A stretch of DNA of 64,000 bases from Aedes albopictus (Eukaryota; Arthropoda; Insecta; Diptera; Culicidae), in assembly GCF_035046485.1 (NCBI RefSeq), contig NC_085136.1, positions 155,380,870 through 155,444,869 of the forward strand. Reading direction: 5' to 3'. A model generated the notes under the pieces. It saw nothing but the letters and a program-made list of their open reading frames with translations, was not told the DNA's origin and did no database searches. Both the position numbers and the translations under genes were made by a program. Shown here in pieces: positions 1 through 11,800 of this stretch (positions are counted from its first letter, which is position 1; the number at the start of each line of letters is the position of its first letter).

Positions 1-539
1 ACTCTACGAATGATTATCCCAAGTACATAGGGATTTCCTTACAATATGGGACAATTATGCAAAGAAAGGCAGTATATTTAGGCCTTAGCGGATAAATCAA
101 CGAAGTAAAGGAGCTAGAAACTGACTGCGTCGACGGCGTAAACAAACCGTGGGGTTTTGGCTTCCCGGAGGAGATTAGTGGTCGGTAGAACACTTGCCAG
201 TCTTGTTGAAACTTCGGTGGGTTGATGCCATTATATTAATTTATCTTATGATCAGCTTGGTTTTCGTTACAGTGGACCCTACTCATTAGCGATACTATGG
301 ATTTTTGCCAGTAAGTGCTTTACAAATAAAAATTCATTTGTTTATCCATTCATTTTAACGTCACATATTTCACAACAACCCAATGCAATTCTAGGGGGTG
401 CCCGGCAACCCCGCTTTCCCGATAGTTTCGCCCATGGTCCTACTAACCCCAGCGGGTCAAAGACATCCTTATTTATATACACCCCATGTCTTATGTCTTA
501 TCGTTTCCACTTTCGAACGTATTTGGTCGTTCGCATCCG
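1..539. other. Unassigned intergenic DNA
   Basis: No convincing coding region, RNA gene or terminal-repeat element was seen here. Short open frames lack recognisable motifs. The right side grades into the degenerate GAA/TTC-rich repeat that follows. Confidence 0.4.
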
Positions 540-775
540 TATCCCATTTGAAAAGTTCAATTCCTGAAGTCTGGAATTTCTCCAGGAGTTCCTTCTGAAA
601 TAAACCTTGATGTGCTTTCATAAATTTCATCTGGAGTTTCTACGGGGCTGCTTCAAGAGTTCCACCAAGAGTTGGTATTGCTTAATGAATTCTTTCGGAT
701 TTTTTTTTTCTCAAAACAATGTTTTTAAATTATTCCAGGAGACTCCTCCAAAATTTCCCCGGGGTTTCTCCAGAA

Positions 776-965
776 TTATTATTATTATTATTATCTTTAT
801 TAACGAGATTGTCAACCCGGGGCTAGTTCATCTCGGGACCCACGTTTTACTTCCCTTCCGAAGGAAGAACCCACGCTTAGTGAGTTTGTCGGGAGTGGGA
901 TTCGATCCCAGGTCCTCGGCGTGATAGTCAAGTGTTCTAACCATCACACCAGATCTGCTCCACGA
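776..965 (-). mobile_element. tRNA-derived SINE
   Basis: Read on the minus strand, the 5' part holds tRNA-like pol III promoter boxes: an A-box-like TGGTGTGATGGTTAGAAC, then a B-box-like GGGATCGAATCCC about 40 nt later. The 3' end is an (ATA)n tract at 776-790. It is bounded by a 10-bp direct repeat TTCTCCAGAA at 766-775 and 966-975, the target duplication expected from LINE-driven insertion. About 190 bp long. The tRNA part has no clear full cloverleaf and is read as a SINE head, not a functional tRNA. Confidence 0.75.
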
Positions 966-1019
966 TTCTCCAGAAATCTGTATGATACACAGATGAAAAT
1001 AATAAGATTTACACTTCAT

Positions 1020-1250
1020 TTTAGTAATGTAAACTTAGTGTTGTAATGGTTTACATAATATATCATGTAAATAAGTGTTATATGCCATGTAAACATTCAG
1101 AGTCATGCTAATTTATATGACATATAATAATGGAAGTTAACATGATATTTCATGACTTTTACATCATATGACATGTAAACTTCCGTGATATCCCACGCTC
1201 CAATTATGTGCATCATATGTCACATAATTTTACACTATTTTTTCGATCTG
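1020..1250. repeat. AT-rich stretch with CATGTAAAC inverted repeats
   Basis: Several copies of ATGTAAAC/GTTTACAT in both orientations occur here, including a hairpin at about 1133-1188 whose arms read GGAAGTTAACATG and CATGTAAACTTCC. It could be the remains of a small inverted-repeat element, but clean ends and a target duplication were not found. Confidence 0.3.
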
Positions 1251-1446
1251 TGTTATTCTTTCAAAAGTTTCATCTAGAAATCCTCGAAGAGTTCATTGTG
1301 GGAATCCTTCGGGAAGGAATTTTCTGAGGATTAAACTCTTGTAGGTTTCCCTAACGAAACTTTTAGTAATTCTACGAGAAGTGTTCAGTAAAAATCCAGA
1401 ATCTAAAAGAGTCCACGTATTGGAAATCCAGAAGGAAGTCATCAAA

Positions 1447-1735
1447 AGGGCCCATATAGCCGAGGCGGTAAACGCACGGGTATTCAGCATGACCATGCTG
1501 AGGGTGACGGGTTCGATTCCCGGTCGGTCCAGGATCTTTTCGTAAAGGAAATTTCCTTGACTTCCTTGGGCATAGAGTATCTTCGTGCCTGCCACACGAT
1601 ATACACATGCAAAATGGTCATTGGCAGAGGAAGCTCTCAGTTAAAAACTGTGGAAGTGCTCATAGAACACTAAGCTGAGAAGCAGGCTTTGTCCCAGTGG
1701 GGACGTTACGCCAAGACGAGGAGAGAGGAGAGGAA
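1447..1735 (+). mobile_element. tRNA-derived SINE, Feilai-like
   Basis: The head carries an A-box-like TAGCCGAGGCGGTAAACGC at about 1458-1476 and a perfect B box GGTTCGATTCCC at about 1510-1521. A tRNA-unrelated body follows, with GTGGAAGTGCTCATAGAACAC and an A/G-rich end. It is bounded by a 13-bp direct repeat with one mismatch (GGAAGTCATCAAA at 1434-1446, GGAAGTCTTCAAA at 1736-1748). The architecture and body resemble the Aedes Feilai SINE family; that name is from memory and unverified. Confidence 0.75.
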
Positions 1736-1748
1736 GGAAGTCTTCAAA

Positions 1749-2919
1749 CACTAGTGAAATTTTTCCAATAGCTGAAAAGAAAACCAAAAAAAAAATAACA
1801 ATTGGCTCGATTGTCCGGGTGCAGCGGAATACGACACCAACAGCTCAGCGATATTAGTTAGCTCTGACACGAATGCACCTGGTGTCGAAAATAAACAAAA
1901 AAAAAAATAGTTAGCTGTGGAAGCTCTGATGTCCATTTGCGGTTGACACAGTGGGAAGAATCTAGAGCACTTGATGATCGTCTCCTACTCCAGCTAGCTG
2001 AATGAGAGCAAGCTTTGTCGTGAAGCATTAGCTGGAGGATGAAATTCAGGCAGAAAGGCAACTTATGTATGTGCTTCCTCATTGAGCTTCAAAGCCGGCA
2101 CATTGCTAAAAGCTTGCCCAGTTGTAGAACGTAGGTGCGAACCTGGATTAACCAATCGGTAGATACTCCAGCAAAGGTACCACACCCAAGGGCGTCAATA
2201 TCCACTACTATTGTTAACACCATAAACGTTGATCTCGCGGTTCTAGACCAATAAGTAGACCAACTCTAGCGATTTCGTTACACAATTCTTGTCAAGTCGA
2301 TGCTCTTCCAAGTAATTTATTTTCAGTCATCTCCAGTGCATCGTGTCCTATTATTGCAATCCATCCTTTTGAGCAGTCGTGTTGAGTATCACTTGGTAAC
2401 GTTGTCCACCAAGAACATCAGAAGCAGCATCCACTGAACGGCAACTTCCACCAAAAGTATCGTCGGGTCCGAAGCAGTCAGTGCTATCAGGTTTAAATCC
2501 TATTGAAGGTTACGTTTCTGCCCGTGCCCAAAGGCCAACAGAACTGCTACCACAGAACCTGCCTTTCCAGCAACCGTGCAGCAGGAATCTACGCATGCGA
2601 AACACCGGTAATTGAATTAATCAGAATCAGAGAAAATGAGCCCGATTTGTACTCACTTTAATTCAGCACAGCACCTGTCAAAACGTTTGACCAAATATGT
2701 TTGTGGCAAATATTTGATCACAGGGTGCTTTGACAAACATCTTTAACAAAATATTTGGCCAAATTTAACGAAGCAAATATTTGGCATCATAGCAAACAGT
2801 CTAATGGCACCTTTACTCAATTCTTCTCTGCTCATTTTTCACGAAAGCTATGTGGATATATCTGATGCAACATTCGGCATTGCCTTTTTTAACGATTTTT
2901 GGAAAATAATTCTGAGAGG
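1749..2919. other. Unassigned DNA, possible old SINE remnant
   Basis: No gene recognised. Around 1918-2060 there is weak similarity in word order to the body of the SINE at 1447-1735 (GTGGAAGCTC, then CAAGCTTTGTC), which may be a decayed copy. Around 2690-2790 the palindromic word CAAATATTTG recurs without clear element ends. Confidence 0.3.
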
Positions 2920-3165
2920 ACTTTCTGGGAGAGAAATTTCCAAAGAAATCCTCGGAGGAATTTCTGTACAATTTTTTTATTGGAAGTTTTTTCTGAAAAC
3001 CTCTCTGAAAGATTTTCTTAACTCCCCAGAAAACTCCCGAAGAAATTTCCGGCCGAATTTCTGCCTGAATGCCAAGATTTTTTTAAGGTTTTCGTACAAC
3101 TTGTCTGAGAAATTTTTGAAAAAAAAAAACATAGAGGAAGGTCCACGATTTTTTTATGTTTAGTA
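2920..3165. repeat. Second block of the decayed GAAATTTCC-type repeat
   Basis: Recurring variants of GAGAAATTTCC, GGAGGAATTTCTG and CCCGAAGAAATTTCC give the same texture as 540-1440. The 119-codon open frame across this block is a translation of the repeat and is not supported as a gene. Confidence 0.45.
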
Positions 3166-5277
3166 GAATTTTGTTGGTATTGCAAACGTGATTTTTCTCA
3201 CACGTTTTTGTTTATTTCATCAGACCAATCTCAAGTGGCATAAAAAGTTGTAAAAACCGAACATTTTCAAAAAATCAAAACTGGCTTTAAAGTTGGCCAA
3301 TTATTAATTTCTTATTTTGTTTAAAAATATATTAAATTTAATGACTGGGAGTAATACGTTCAAAGGGCCACCTGTTGTTTAGGTGCAAACAAAATTATTA
3401 ATTGCTCAAAATTGGGTTGTTTAGTGAATTAAATATTGCCATTTTCTTTAGCCTAATCGAAAGAGCTCACTTTTCTGAGAATAAGGTGATTTTATTGCGT
3501 CCCGATTCATTTGTTTTGATGGTTAAATAAACAAAACAGTTTTAATTTCCGTGGCTAGAATGACAGTTCAATCAATAAAGTGACAGTTCGCCCCGAACAA
3601 AAAAATTTCCCCATACAAACTTTAAATGCATTTTAAAAATAGTTCCCGGGCACCGAAAATGATGAAATTTTGGATTTCGACTAATTTTTGGACGGAGATT
3701 CCGATTATGCAATAATCAGGGTACCCCTAAAGAACCCAATTACATTTCCAAAATCTGTATACACAAGCAAATAGCTCTCAGTTAACCTTATAACACCCTA
3801 TTTTTTATTTTGATCTAAATATTTGAAATATTTGAATGTTTTGAAAGGTGAATCTTATTAATTCGTGATTTTGCAAATTTTAGTTTTTGATTTTCTATTT
3901 TTTAAACATTTTGATGTTTGTTTAGGATACCGATTAACATTCCCATTACCGATGTTCCATACACTGCCGTTGCTCTGCTCTTTACCAAAACTTGGATAAA
4001 CCTTTCCTTTGTCAGCTTTTCTATGCAAGGGCCTGTGTTGCGATTCCATACAAAAGAAACAATGACTTATGAAAGGTAAACAAAACATCAATTTCAGTAG
4101 TTTCAAAAAATGTGAATACGCTTTAAATACACCAAAAACCATTTAACCAAACATATCAAAGATTACTCAGGAAATAAAACAAATACAAACAAATGCTCAT
4201 TCTATACCTCGTCTAAAGGCGGTGTTAGGTATTCAAGGGTTAATAACTATGTAAGTGTTCGTACAACATCAAATTGAAGAACAGACTTCGTCTCAGTTGG
4301 AATGTATCAGAAAATGAAAAAGTAAATGTTTTTTAAGTTCTCGCTTACATGTTAAGTTTATGTAATTGGTTTACTCAAATTGACGAGTTTACCATTTCTG
4401 TGGACTTCGTCGAACTCGAACGTCGAAAAACACCTGTGAAAATTGTTTTTTTTACAAACTCTATCATTCTCGTGCTTTTGTTTGAAATTCCATATGCCCG
4501 GTGTTTATTTCCACAACAATTATCTAAGCACCATGAGTGGCAGAAACAATTTCGTACTTGATTTAAAGTTTCTGGTTTGAAGTTGTAATGAAATTAAGTT
4601 CATTCCCAGAACAAACATTTCCGACTCCACTCGGTGTTAACGGTACCTCAAGTGATGGGAAGAATGAGAACTATTTTCGGAAATAAAATTTATCCACCCA
4701 TGACGGAACAAGAATCGCCCGGACTGTTTTGTGTGAAGTGCAAGGGACCATCATCATCTTCATGAGGATAATTTTGGGGCAAGGTACCTACCAGCCAGCC
4801 AGGGATGCTGCCAAGGAACGTCGAAGCATTTCTGGTCGAGGACGGAAAACAATTTCACCTAACAAGATGGAAGAAGTTTTACGCTTTTGGTTGGTGTAAT
4901 TTAGTTTGCAGTATCTGGCACGTTTTTCGGTGAGCTTTATGATTCGATGTTGCAATAAACAGGAAACTTTCCGCTCGCACCAAACAGCTTGGCTTATTTC
5001 TGAATAGCTAATATTGAAGTGCGGGTGGTACTTTGCAGCTCCACGGAGGAGAAATTTCCATATGGTTGTCATGGATTTGCAGGTGTCATAAAACGAAGCT
5101 AATGCCTGTGCAGCTGAGGTCTTTTGGAAATTGCCAAACTGAAAGTGGTTATTTTACGATTAAGCACTTCGTGCACAGTTTTCAAGTAGGTATCTTGCTT
5201 TCATGAAGATTAGTAATTGCAAGGGTTCCCCCCTATGATTTTTACGGTATATATGTCTTGTAAAACGCTATCCTAAT
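3166..5277. other. Unassigned AT-rich intergenic DNA
   Basis: No coding, RNA or terminal-repeat element was recognised apart from the dispersed repeat listed at 3600-3775. This is the left flank of the complete Bel-Pao element, whose target duplication copy CTAAT lies at 5273-5277. Confidence 0.4.
3600..3775. repeat. Dispersed repeat shared with 45648-45800
   Basis: CCATACAAACTTTAAAT, then a short variable piece, then GTTCCCGGGCACC and TTTTGGATTTCG occur here and again in the same order and orientation at 45648-45725. The copies are diverged but clearly alignable, so this is an old dispersed repeat of unknown class. Confidence 0.55.
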
Positions 5278-5862
5278 TGTTACGTAGGAACAAAATCGCG
5301 CACTGATCTTGAGAGCAATTTTATTATAGCTTCAAACTAGAAATACCAATTCATTAGTTAGGCGAATTTCGGCCTTAAAGTATGTATTACTTACATAAAC
5401 AGTGCACGCTTCAGTTTAGACGTGAAATTATGGAGCCTTGATCTACTGATTCGTCAAGCTGCTGGGATATTTAAGGGGACTTAATTATCTTTAGCACACA
5501 TTTCGGTTTCATTCATAACCTACCAAGAATCAATACATTTCATTCTCCTACTACGGGCGGTTTGAGAGGTATATCGATGAATTCCAATAATTCCTGAATT
5601 TAATATCTCGTTAACTAACATATTATACAATATTTCAATTGGTAACTTACAGTTTTAAGATGAAATTAACGTATTTATATCCTACTAGATGGCATGTGTT
5701 GTAAAACATTAACAATCAATTATACTTTTGTGAAGCAACTAGGGATTTGTGTGCATGTATTCTACCTACTGTCCTGAAAGCGTGGTACAATACTAACGTG
5801 CTTCAACGGGCTGTAATGAACCCGTTTTGCGCCGGGTTGCCGGTTTCGCGCTCGCAGCAACA
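5278..5862 (-). repeat. 3' LTR of the Bel-Pao element
   Basis: 585 bp, starting TGTTACGTAGG and ending CGCTCGCAGCAACA. It matches 12240-12992 along its whole length except for the 168-bp insert there and scattered substitutions. The last 70 nt of the polyprotein ORF (5793-5862) lie inside this LTR, so the stop codon is LTR-encoded. Confidence 0.95.
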
Positions 5863-8800
5863 TCCCCCTCCCCGTGAGGATCAGTGGGATCCTCTACTCC
5901 ATGATCATCTACGTTCAGTACCGCGAGTTTGGATACCGGCCGTCTGAACAATCCTCCAGCTGTTTGTACTAACACCTGCCGAACCCTACCATCTCTGCCG
6001 ACAGTAACGTCCGGGACGCGTCCGCGTACCCAACCGTTTCTTCTAGTCTCGTCTATCACGATGACTAAGTCTCCTGGCTGCACCGGCTTTGTATCCTGGA
6101 GCCACTTCACACGTCTCGTCAACGTCGGTAAGTACTCTAGTACCCAACGCCTCCAGAAGTGGTCAATCTGCATCTGAAGCTGGTCCCATGATGTTCGAAC
6201 AGTTCTCGCTGAAGCTTCCATCTCCACCATAGGCTGTTTCACTCCTGTTGAACTGCCAAGGATGAAGTGATTTGGCGTTAACGCTTCTTGCTCCACTGAG
6301 TCCAACGGTAAGTATGTTAGCGGACGCGAGTTCACGATCGCTTCTGCTTCAACTATCAGCGTCTGCAAGCCTTCATCGTCCAGCTTGTCGTCTTGGGGAA
6401 GGCTGGTCATAGCGTTCTTTATGGAGCGTACCAAACGCTCCCATGATCCTCCCATGTGGGGAGCAGAAGGGGGAATGAACAACCACTTCGTCTCCGTATT
6501 CGTAAAAGTTGTCGCTGCGTTCTGTTCGATGTCTTTGATTTGGCTTCGCAACACACGATCCGCGCCGATGAAATTCCGACCGTTATCGGAATGTATTTCC
6601 ACAGGTGCTCCTCGTCGACAAACGAAGCGGCGAATGCAAGCAATACACGACTTGGTCGACAGGTCGTGCGCTATCTCAACGTGTACGGCACGTATGGTCA
6701 AACACGTTATCAAGCAAATCCATCGTTTTGAAGTTGCGCGCCCTACTTTAACCAGGATTGGCCCAAAATAGTCGATGCCAACATAGCTAAACGGGCGAAT
6801 ACCTGCTGATAGACGAGCAGCTGGAAGTGGTCCCATCATTGGTACAATCGGACGAGCTTTGTACACTCTGCACCATTGGCAGCGGCCGACTACGCTTCGG
6901 GCTGTTGTTCGTAGTCGCGAAATATGGAAACGTTGACGAACTTCGTTGACTACTGTTTCAAAGTTTCCATGTAGAAGTCTCCGGTGATAATCGTCGAGAA
7001 GCAGATACGAAACACGGTGTCTCCTCGGTAGTATAACGGGGAACTTGACGTCGACCGACAAGACTTTCGCTGCGGCAATGCGGCCATCAACTCGAAGAAC
7101 TCCCTTGTCGTCCATAATCGGTGATAGGTTCCATAGCTGGCTTGTCCTCTCGAGTTTCAGTTGCCTTTTGTCCGATAACTTGTTATTCTTCGAAAAAATT
7201 GCTACTTCATCGCGATACGATTCCACTTGAACCAGTTTCCAGATTAGAATTTCCGCAGCCTGGAATTCTTCTTGGTTTAGGTTCAGGCTACAATAATTTT
7301 CGTCGAATACTTTGCGTTTCAATTTTGTTATGAATCGGATAACATAGGCCGTCGCTCGCAAAAGGCGGTTCCATTTGGAGAACCGTTCGAAACAGATTAC
7401 GTTTTGTAAAACTGGCTGTTCTTTATGCAAGAAACACGCTCTGAGCTCCTCATCTGTTGATATGATGTACTTCTGTTTAGGCCACTGCCCCTCGGACTGC
7501 TGCAAAAACGGTGGACCACAGAACCAGCGGCCAGATGCTTTTAGGCACGGTTTACCGCCCCATTTCGTGGCATCATCAGCGACGTTGAGTTTGCTTGGGA
7601 CGTATCTCCACTCTTGAACACGGGTCGTTGACAGAATTTCTCCAACTCGGCATGCTACGAATGGGCGATACCGTCGATGTTCCGACCGAATCCATGCCAG
7701 AGTTACCTCGGAGTCTGACCAGTAGACGCAACGATTGATCTTGACGGTGTGATTTTCACGGACGAATGTGAGAAGTCGAACTCCTAGAACCGCTGCCATC
7801 AGTTCTAAACGAGGGATTGATACGTATTTGAGCGGCGCGACCTTTGTTTTCGCAGATACCAGAGCGCACTTGGTTGTTCCCTCCGATCCGACGACGCGAA
7901 AATATACCAAAGCAGAGTATGCCGCTTCGCTGGCATCCACGAAAATGTGAGCATCCAAAGTATCGTAGAGGTCGGTACTTGCTCCATCAAAGTAGCAGCG
8001 CGGTACTCGAACTTCGACAACGTCCATCAGCAACTCAATCCACCTCGTCCATTTCTCGTAGATTTGATCGTCGATGCATTCATCCCACTTGATAGCACTT
8101 CTCCAGATGTCCTGCATCATTATCTTCCCGTGCACCAGGACACAGGCCAGCAGCCCCAAGGGATCGAATAGGCTCATGACGCACTTTAGCACTTGGCGTT
8201 TCGTTGGCCTTGCTCCGTTGTCGATTAGCGTTCCGATTTCCTCACGGAACGTCATGGAAAACTGTAGAACATCCTCCTTCGTATGCCATAGCATTCCCAA
8301 AACGCGTTCTGAATCGGTTTTCAGCCCAAGATCTTTGATGTCTTGCTTAGGCGGTTCTCCTAGGTACTCCAGAATGGCTGGCTGATTGGAGACCCAATGT
8401 CGCAATTCAAATCCGCCTTTTGAGTGAATCCACCGGACTTCCCCTGCTACAGATTTTGCCTCGTCGATCGACTCAAAGCTATCGAGGTAGTCATCCACAT
8501 AGTGGCATTTGCACATCGCCTCTGACGCCCGTGGATACTGTTTGGAAAACTCCTCTGCATTGCGGTTCTTTACGAATTGTGCGGATGACGGGGAGCTGGT
8601 AGCTCCGAAGGTGAGGACGTCCATCATGAATACACCGGGCTCGTCATTCGGGCTATCACGGAACAGGAAACATTGTGACGGACGGTCTCGTTCAATGACT
8701 CTCACTTGGTGGAACATCTCCTTGATGTCACTGCTCACTGCCACCGGATATTGTCGAAAGCGGAACTGCACGGAAGGTAGTGGTACCAGGAGGTCTGGTC

Positions 8801-11800
8801 CAGGAAATAGAGCAGAGTTCAGACAAACTCCATCGACCTTTGCGGCTGCGTCCCATATCAAACGGACCTTTCCAGGTTTTTTTGGGTTACAAACAGCGCC
8901 TAATGGCAGATACCAAATTCTTCTGGGATCGGCTTTCGCGAGTTCGTCCTTGGTAGCCCGATGAGCATATCCTTTTTCCTGGTACTCATTAATTTGTTGG
9001 TGGATATTTTCCTTAAGGAGTGGGTCCCGGGCCATTCGCCTCTCGAGGCACTCCAATCGCCGCAGGGCCATGGGGTAGCTGTCCGGCAGTTCTTCAAAAT
9101 CGGATCTCCACAGCAGACCAGTTTCGAACCGATCACCCATTCGACGGGTCGTTTCCTCCATGGTTCGTCTAGCCCTCACTTCTTCATTAGACTCTAATGT
9201 TTCCTGGCAGCCGACCGCACAATCTTCGGCGTTGAAATAGTCCTGCATCAGGCGATCCAGTTTGACCTCAGCTTCACACTCGCATACATGATAACTATAT
9301 TCATCCGTGTTTTCTGATTTGTCCAGGCTTCCGTATATGCACCATCCTAAGCGAGTCCTTGCTGCCACAATCCCGCTGTTTCCTTCCTTGATCTTCAGAG
9401 GAACAGCCAGTTGTAGGTTTCGCAGGCCAACTAACAGCTTCGGTGTGACGTCCTCGTAGCTTCGAACAGGCAGGCCCTTCAGGTGTGGGTGATCTTGTTG
9501 TAGTTCGGTGAATCGCAGAGTTTGTGACGGCAAATTCAAGCAGTCTACGGTGCGCACGTTCATTAGCTGGAACCGCTTATTCTGACCCATTTCCGACACT
9601 TCGAGTGAGACGATCTGTGACTCGTCTTCCGTCCTCGTCATGTTAGCGGTCCACCTCAGGCATAATGGGACTGTCGGTCCTTCTATTTCCAGTTCTCGAG
9701 CCAGACTTTGCTCGATCAATGTCGATGAAGAGCCTTCATCCAAGAAAGCGAAAACGGTGACAGTCTTGGATTTCCCATAGAGCGTTACTGGAACGATTCG
9801 GAATAGAATCGACTGTCCGCAGTGGTGATGCACATGGTTTTCTGTCGATGATACAGTCGGTTTGACCGCTTCTTCAGGTTTACCGTGGAGCAATTGGTGA
9901 TGGCGGAAATCACAGCCGTTGATTCCACATCGACTAGAGACTCTACATATGCGGCGGCCGTGAGGGTTGAGGCAGCTACGGCAAACTTTCAACGTTTGGA
10001 CATTTTTCCAGCGATCTTCTACCGAGAGTTGCTGAAATTTCGTACAGCTCTTCAAACGGTGTCCTGCTTTTCCGCAAAACAGGCACGGCTTCTCATCTAC
10101 AGACTTTTCCTTCACTTGATTGGTAGAAGACCGGACCGGTGTTGTTTTGTTCTCGGAGTGTGCGTTGACGAAGCTTCTATCCTTGTTGCGAGACTTTTCG
10201 CTTCTAGCGTGTTGGCCGGAAGTATAGATTACCACTTTACTTACTGATTCAACCACCATCCCCATGAAATCGCTGAAGGTACGCAAACTCGCCTCAGGCT
10301 GAAGCATCAGATGTTGTGCCCATTGTAGCTTCACGTTGGCCGGCAGCTTTTCGACCAGCTCCTGCAGAAGTGCTGGGTTCGATAGGTGTGCTTGTTGACC
10401 CGCCGCAATGAGATGTTGAGCCAGATTTCGAATCGAAATTCCAAAATCGATCAGTGAATCCAACTTCTCTGGCTTAGGTGCCGGCGTTTCGCGTACATTT
10501 TGGATCAACTTGTTGATGATGATCTCCGGACGGCCATACAGGGTCCGAAGAGTCTCCAGTACGTTTGGTACTGACTCGGGCGATAGCAAATAGTATCGAA
10601 CAGATTTCAGCGCGTTGCCTTTCAGGCATCGTTGCAAACGTGCAAGATTTTCAACATTGTTGAATCCGCATGCCGTCGTGGAATTGTGGAAACTGCTATA
10701 AAATATAGGCCACTCCTCTGGATCACCCGAAAACTCCGGCAAATCCCGGGGCAAGACTTGCCTTGCTGTCAGTTGCTCTGGAGAAGGACGTTGCAAATTA
10801 TTCTGCATGGGCTGGAGCTCTGAACCCCGGAGAAATCTGTCGCTGCGGCCGTATTGTCCTTGAGGAGGGTGAGGAGGGGAAGGTGCAGAACTGTGCCATT
10901 GCGGATTACATTCCGAATCAGATATACGAAATCCGAATGAACTGTCGACGTATCTTGCATCTCCACGAACATTTCCAGATGGTCTTGGCACTGTTGGGTT
11001 CGCGTGTAGGTTCGAACGACAGTTTCCAAGTCCAGGTAAGGTGGCTCGACCAGCAGGGGCGTCCAACTGGAAATTTAGATCCGTGTCCCGCACCATATCG
11101 AATACCGGGGAATTTGAGTGCGCGTGCCTGAGCCGCGTCTGCTCGTTTATCGTTGATTCGACCAACAGTGGTCCCAGGGGAATATGCTTGGGTGCGAAAC
11201 GGATTCGCGGGCCAGACCTGCTCTTACCTGTTGAAGAATCTTGTTGAAGAACTTCAATTCTACTCTGCCTCAGATCTGGGTTTGGTTTCCCAGTCAATCT
11301 CGTTTGACTATGTGCCACAGAAGAAACCTGACACTTCGGTAGTCCTACAGTGTCACTGACATTCGTAACGATCTTTGGTAGAGCTCCTTCACGGGATCGT
11401 TGGCGATCCTGTGAATTTCTAATAGAATCGCCACCATAAGCTCCCTCTTCTTGCTGCGAGATCAGCATTCTGCACTTCCGCAACTGGGCTTCTAGGTTCA
11501 GCAGTCGTTCTGCTGATACGGGCTGTTGCTCGCACTCTGCCAGCTGGCTTCGAAGGGACTGTAATATGGGAATGTCTGCTGACGACTTGTTGGTATCTCC
11601 GATAGGGACGGTAATAGCGGGTACCTGGTGCGACGAATTGTGGCCTTCGTCGTCGTTTTTTGTCGCAATATTGATGTCGCTACTTTTAGGTAGCTGGTGG
11701 TGCAGAGGGGTAAATCCGGGTGGATGTACAGTGGAAGCTAATCCGGTGGCGACGTTCTGTTCAACCCACGCTTCAACCTGTTTTTCACGAGCCTCAATCT

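Larger units (their letters stand above)
540..1440. repeat. Decayed short-period repeat (TTCCTCCAGGAATTTC-like), split by a SINE
   Basis: Variants of a roughly 15-bp unit built from GGAATTTCTCCAG, GGAGTTCC and GAATTCC recur at about 540-775 and 1255-1440, with no single period kept. The SINE at 776-965 uses one such unit (TTCTCCAGAA) as its target site, so the repeat is older than the SINE. This is an old low-complexity dispersed repeat, with no sign of coding function. Confidence 0.5.

Noticed and set aside
1447..1530. Functional tRNA gene
   Set aside because: A and B boxes are present but the acceptor stem does not pair and a SINE body plus target duplication follow.
2690..2790. CAAATATTTG palindromes as a transposon
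   Set aside because: The word recurs, but consistent terminal repeats and a target duplication were not found.
2804..3163. 119-codon plus-strand open frame
   Set aside because: It translates the decayed GAAATTTCC repeat block; phenylalanine- and lysine-rich with no domain.
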